DNA from: Callipepla californica brunnescens
Taxonomy: Eukaryota; Chordata; Aves; Galliformes; Odontophoridae
Direction: 5' to 3'
DNA: 64,000 nt
NCBI GenBank assembly: GCA_023055505.1
Contig: JALIRH010000077.1
Coordinates: 1,674,001-1,738,000 of the forward strand
A program made the position numbers and the translations under genes. Below are positions 60,098-64,000 of this stretch, one piece after another (within the stretch, counting starts at the first letter, position 1; the number at the start of each line of letters is the position of its first letter). Below the pieces are notes generated by a model. It was not told the origin of the DNA. It saw nothing but the letters and a program-made list of their open reading frames with translations, and ran no database searches.

Positions 60098-63000
60098 CTG
60101 AGGGGTAGATTTCACATTGACAGCACATTCAAAACCTTTTATATCTCTTATTCACTGCTGTGTTGATGTTTTAAGAGTGGCTTTTATCCTTGACACTTAT
60201 CTTTTTACTCAAGTATTGCTTTCTAATTTACTGTCATCCACAGAAATAGAAATACTGTGGTAGTGCTTTTCATTATGTAAGGATGTTGTGGGGTTTTTTT
60301 TTACATGTACTTTGTTAGGCTGGTGGGGTAGTAAAGAGCTGCCGGGTGACTGGCTGTGCCAAGCCCTACCTTTGTTATACTTGCTGCTAACTTATTGGTT
60401 CCTGCTCCGCTCAGACATTTGCCCTATAAAAATCAGTTACAAATCAATCAAATCAACTGTAGGCTCTCTGTATGCCTAAAGTGATGACAGCAATGCTGGA
60501 GAAGAGGCAGAAACAGATCTGGGGACCCCGAAAGCACGAGGACCATGAAGGATATCCCCCAACAGGCCAACGCTGTTAAACTTTCCCCACAAAATCTCCA
60601 GGAGTTATCTTCTATAGACAGGAAAGCGTGCAAGTTTCTACTCAAAAGACAGAAAGAACGAGGACCGCCAGTATCAACCAGCAACCTGCATCCTGTCAGG
60701 AATCATTTGTTTATTGCCCTGGACTCAGCTGGGAGCGTGTCACTCCCTGAGCAGCCTCAATCCATCAACACAGGAGATCACACTGCTACAGCAAAAAGTT
60801 TCACCGTCCTTCTGCTCGGTTATCATTTCCGAGCTCCTGCTTCCCAGCTTCCAAAATGCAAATGCAGAAGAGAAATGCTGACAGCCACAATGCAATACCT
60901 GCCTTAAAACGTGGTGCGGGAACTGTGAACTGCATAGAGAATTACGAGTGGAACTTGTCTCTACCCCAAAAGGTGCTCATCTCCTGCTCGAATGACTGCT
61001 GCTGTTACCTGTCAGCTCGGAAAAGGAAACTCTTAGCAGTTTTTGTTGTTATTATTATCTGCATGGAATAATGCCACTGAAAATGGATGGGTTATGTGAC
61101 TTGCACTTTGGTTATGCAACAGAAGACAGAAAATAACTAATACAACATCTGTCAATCAAAGGCAGGTATCAAAAGAATTCAAACTCGGAGCTTTTTTCTT
61201 TTAATATTAAAAATAACAGAAATTAAACCTCCTGGGTTTTGCTATTTCTCCCAAAGGGACCTAGCTTGTACTTCATCCTGCCTGCTCTGAGATGATATGA
61301 AATTTCTAATTCTGAAGAAGACAAGCAAACAAATCTCCCCCTTACGATGTGTGAAAGCTAATCACTTTTCCTGGGGAAGCCTGTTGGTCTGGTAGCCGAT
61401 CCTAAGGTCCAATCATCCTAAGGCTGATGATATATTTCTATTCCCTGCAGACCAAAACACAGACCGTGAAAATGATGAAAAATCCAATTCCGTTCTTGTG
61501 GTGCAAGAATCCCTGGGAGCAACTGGGCTTGCAAGGCACAGAGCCCCAGTGGCACCTAACCTGAGAGCTGACTCATCTGCTTAGGAAACCATGCACACAG
61601 GGGCTGTACCTCATGAGCTGCTGATGTACAGGTGCTGGACAAAGCCCAACAGCATAAGCACAGCTCCTCCTGTCAAGTGACTGTGCTGCTGCTTCCCAGG
61701 ATCTGCTTTTGCCCAGTGTCTTCAGCTGAGGGTCCCCACGACTTACGAAACGAACAGAAGAAAGCCAGGCCACTGCCACGAGAAGAGAATAAAACCTAAC
61801 AGGAATAGAGGATATTAGTTTTTATAAGACAGCCGAGCTGGCAGCACTCCTTTAGTCCGCAGTGCTCATTTGTTGGCCCTGATTGCAGGCCATTTTAATC
61901 TCTCCTCAAGTACCGCAATTTGTTTAATTTACCCCAGGAGTAAATGGAAGAAATAATGAATATCAGATACTTTAAGAGGCCAAATGTTCTTCTTAAAAAA
62001 AATAAAAAGGCATTTTCTAGGAGAGACTATAAACACAGTATGGTCACTTTCAAATGGCTGTCCATAGCAATAGAAGAAAATTGTACGTATATCATTTGGC
62101 AGAATATAAAGCATTTTTTCCCCTCCTTATTTCCTTCCTATCATAGGACTTTAAAACAAAAAGCTGTAAGTTTCTTGAGGCAGAGAGCCTTCATTCTGGC
62201 AGCAGTACAAAAATGTAAGCAGCATGTGACAGAGGCCAGGCTAACACTCACAAAAATAAGCATCTTCCATACCCTCTCTCTCCTTTAAAGTTGCAAATCT
62301 GATGGATTTCCTGACTGAATTTGTAAGATCAAGACCAAATGGAGTTAAGGGAGTAGAGCATTACACACAATTAGAATAATACTAATGGATATCTAAAATT
62401 TAAAAGAAAAATCTCAAAAAAATCTCATTTATAAAGTACTGAAAGGGAAAAGGTCTTTTACACACGGCTGACGTTTTTCAGTCCCTCACATTGTTTAAAA
62501 CTTGACCAAAATACCTCTTTTCTTTAAGTGAAAATCAGTTAACAGAAGAGCATAAACATCTCAAGCTGGTTCATGGACTCAAGGCAAAAAATCCACCATC
62601 AACAGAGGAACGAGCTAATTTGATTATTCATTTGACAAAGCCCTAGTTGTATTATTCCCATTTTTTTCCAGACAATTATTGAAGAATAATAAGATACTGA
62701 AGCTTTTGAATTGATGTTTTCAACACAGCATCGACTGCTCGAAGTCCAAAACCATCACTAGAGAATGGGTTTCATTTTCATGCTCCCATCAACATTTAAT
62801 CCTAAATCTCAGCATCCCGTTTCAATTCTCACCTGTCTGTAGTCCCTTTTGTTGTGAGCTTACATCAGGTAACACCTGACAAAATAAAGACTGTCCGCAC
62901 TGAGATTAATTAACGCGATTGTGAGATTAACTGGAGGAATTGTCAACAGGATGCCAAGTATGCGTGTTGCTGAAATGACACCAAGACAAATAGCTGGTTA

Positions 63001-63341
63001 TCAATTCCCAGAAATTTCAGAGCTCATTTTTTTTCCAGCTTAGTGTCAAAGGTAAGAAGAACAGGTGCCACCAACGGTTGCATTTGAGCCAGAAAACACT
63101 TTAAGCACGTGAGATCCAGTGGAGGTCAACTATGAAGTACTTCTCAAATCCTATCGTAAGAGTTGTGTTCCACCTATAAGACATACACACGCACAACTAA
63201 AGAGACCTCATAATTAGGTGAAATACACACTGCAACAAGATTCTTAGTGTCAATAAAGAACTCTTACTTGGTGAAATTAGAAGAACAAGCAGAATTAAAC
63301 AGCAGAAGTCAAAATTTGAATGTAAGCCTTGTGTTTTAAAG

Positions 63342-63440
63342 GTGAAGAACAAACATGAGAGACCTCTCCAGGCCATTTATGGCTTTGACAGGGGTGAGGA
63401 GCAGCCCATAAAGCACCAAGAGGCGGCCTCTCTGTTACAG
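63342..63440 (+). CDS. Candidate 99-nt internal exon, unknown gene
   Basis: The strong donor CAG/gtgaga follows 33 open codons at phase 0 (contains KNKHERPLQAIYGFDRGEEQ). The acceptor (gccttgtgttttaaag) is weak. The composition is protein-like, with mixed charged residues and no low complexity. Not recognised. Confidence 0.2.
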
Positions 63441-64000
63441 GTGAGATGTGAACTGGCTAGGAAGGATCTTAAAAGGAGCCTCTTTTTAACTTCCTCGTGT
63501 CTTAATCAACACATTATGTATTAATACGTACCAAAAACATATTATTTACAGAGGATGCCTCAAAAAATTATGAAAAATTAACCACAGTCCTTAGATCTCA
63601 AGCTACCCCACAATGGATCAGGTTCTTCTCAAGGACGTATAGACACACACACACACACACAAACACAAAAAAAACAGCCAGTGCAATTCACTACAGCAGA
63701 TGAAAAGTGACCAAGGTCAACAGCTGAGTTCCTCAGACCTTCACAATACCCAAAAGATATGTAGAGGCTCCTTCTCCCTTCAACAAAAGGAGTTATTATA
63801 TTATTAAACGATAAACGAAGGGCAGCTTCTGAAAGATACAGCAGGAACACTCAAGCACAGTGGTTAGAATTTATGGTGTTTCAATTCTGTGACAAAATGA
63901 GCAAGAGGGCTCATTTTCTCAGGAAGCCAATTTCTTCCCTCTGTAACCACCAACTTTCATATTCTGCAGCTTTGATCAACAGTTACAGCTAAATTAACAG

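Larger units (their letters stand above)
54711..64000. other. Right end, few recognised features
   Basis: A G-rich run lies at 57824-57840 and a CA run at about 63641-63661. Candidate exons are at 58499-58568 (plus), 60063-60097 (minus) and 63342-63440 (plus). No transposon family recognised. Confidence 0.45.

Noticed and set aside
60545..60907. 120-codon plus-strand frame with protein-like composition
   Set aside because: No splice or promoter support and no recognised family. Kept out for lack of positive evidence.
1..64000. tRNA, rRNA, CRISPR arrays or prokaryotic operons
   Set aside because: No tRNA-like B-box context, no rRNA similarity and no spaced direct repeats were seen. The repeat content is avian nuclear.

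Overview
The window looks like bird nuclear DNA, most likely from a galliform (chicken, turkey, quail or a relative). It is AT-rich, has no recognisable long protein-coding gene, and carries the usual avian repeats: several CR1 LINE 3' ends on both strands, mariner-like elements resembling the chicken Galluhop family, endogenous-retrovirus LTRs, and many short A/T and TG/TA runs. There are no prokaryotic features. I read it as intergenic or intronic sequence. The identification rests on recognising repeat families by eye, not on a search.

Layout. 1-4384: unremarkable. About 4385-4785: a mariner-like remnant with a tiny CR1 3' end inserted in it. 5962-9321 and 13286-16587: the dominant feature, a 3.1-kb unit present twice in direct orientation. 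Copy 1 is about 6078-9205 and copy 2 is about 13444-16587, with an offset of 7363 and about 4.2 kb between them. The unit holds part of a minus-strand CR1, a GC-rich minisatellite of 18/21-bp units, a possible LTR edge and anonymous sequence. Copy 1 is bracketed by 116-bp direct repeats. About 17550-17890: an ERV LTR fragment. About 19781-20221: an internally deleted mariner with inverted ends. 23719-24465: a solo LTR with a 5-bp target duplication. About 32030-32440: a CR1 with an internal deletion. 32946-33083: a TA/TG microsatellite between 25-nt inverted arms. About 34020-34720: an old CR1-like LINE fragment split by a TG repeat. The rest is sparse, with short CR1 ends at about 37378, 43183, 48461, 50612 and 54484.

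Genes. None is firmly established. A few short intervals have good splice signals and open frames: minus strand at 10077-10113, 25158-25219, 40167-40222 and 60063-60097; plus strand at 21263-21431, 44812-44895, 58499-58568 and 63342-63440. Intervals of this quality also arise by chance in 64 kb, so they are offered as low-confidence exons. The best-supported unusual biology is the duplicated 3.1-kb unit: its core is almost identical between copies while its edges and flanking direct repeats differ by about 8-9%. It contains a repeat array whose units are always a multiple of three, as expected of former coding sequence.
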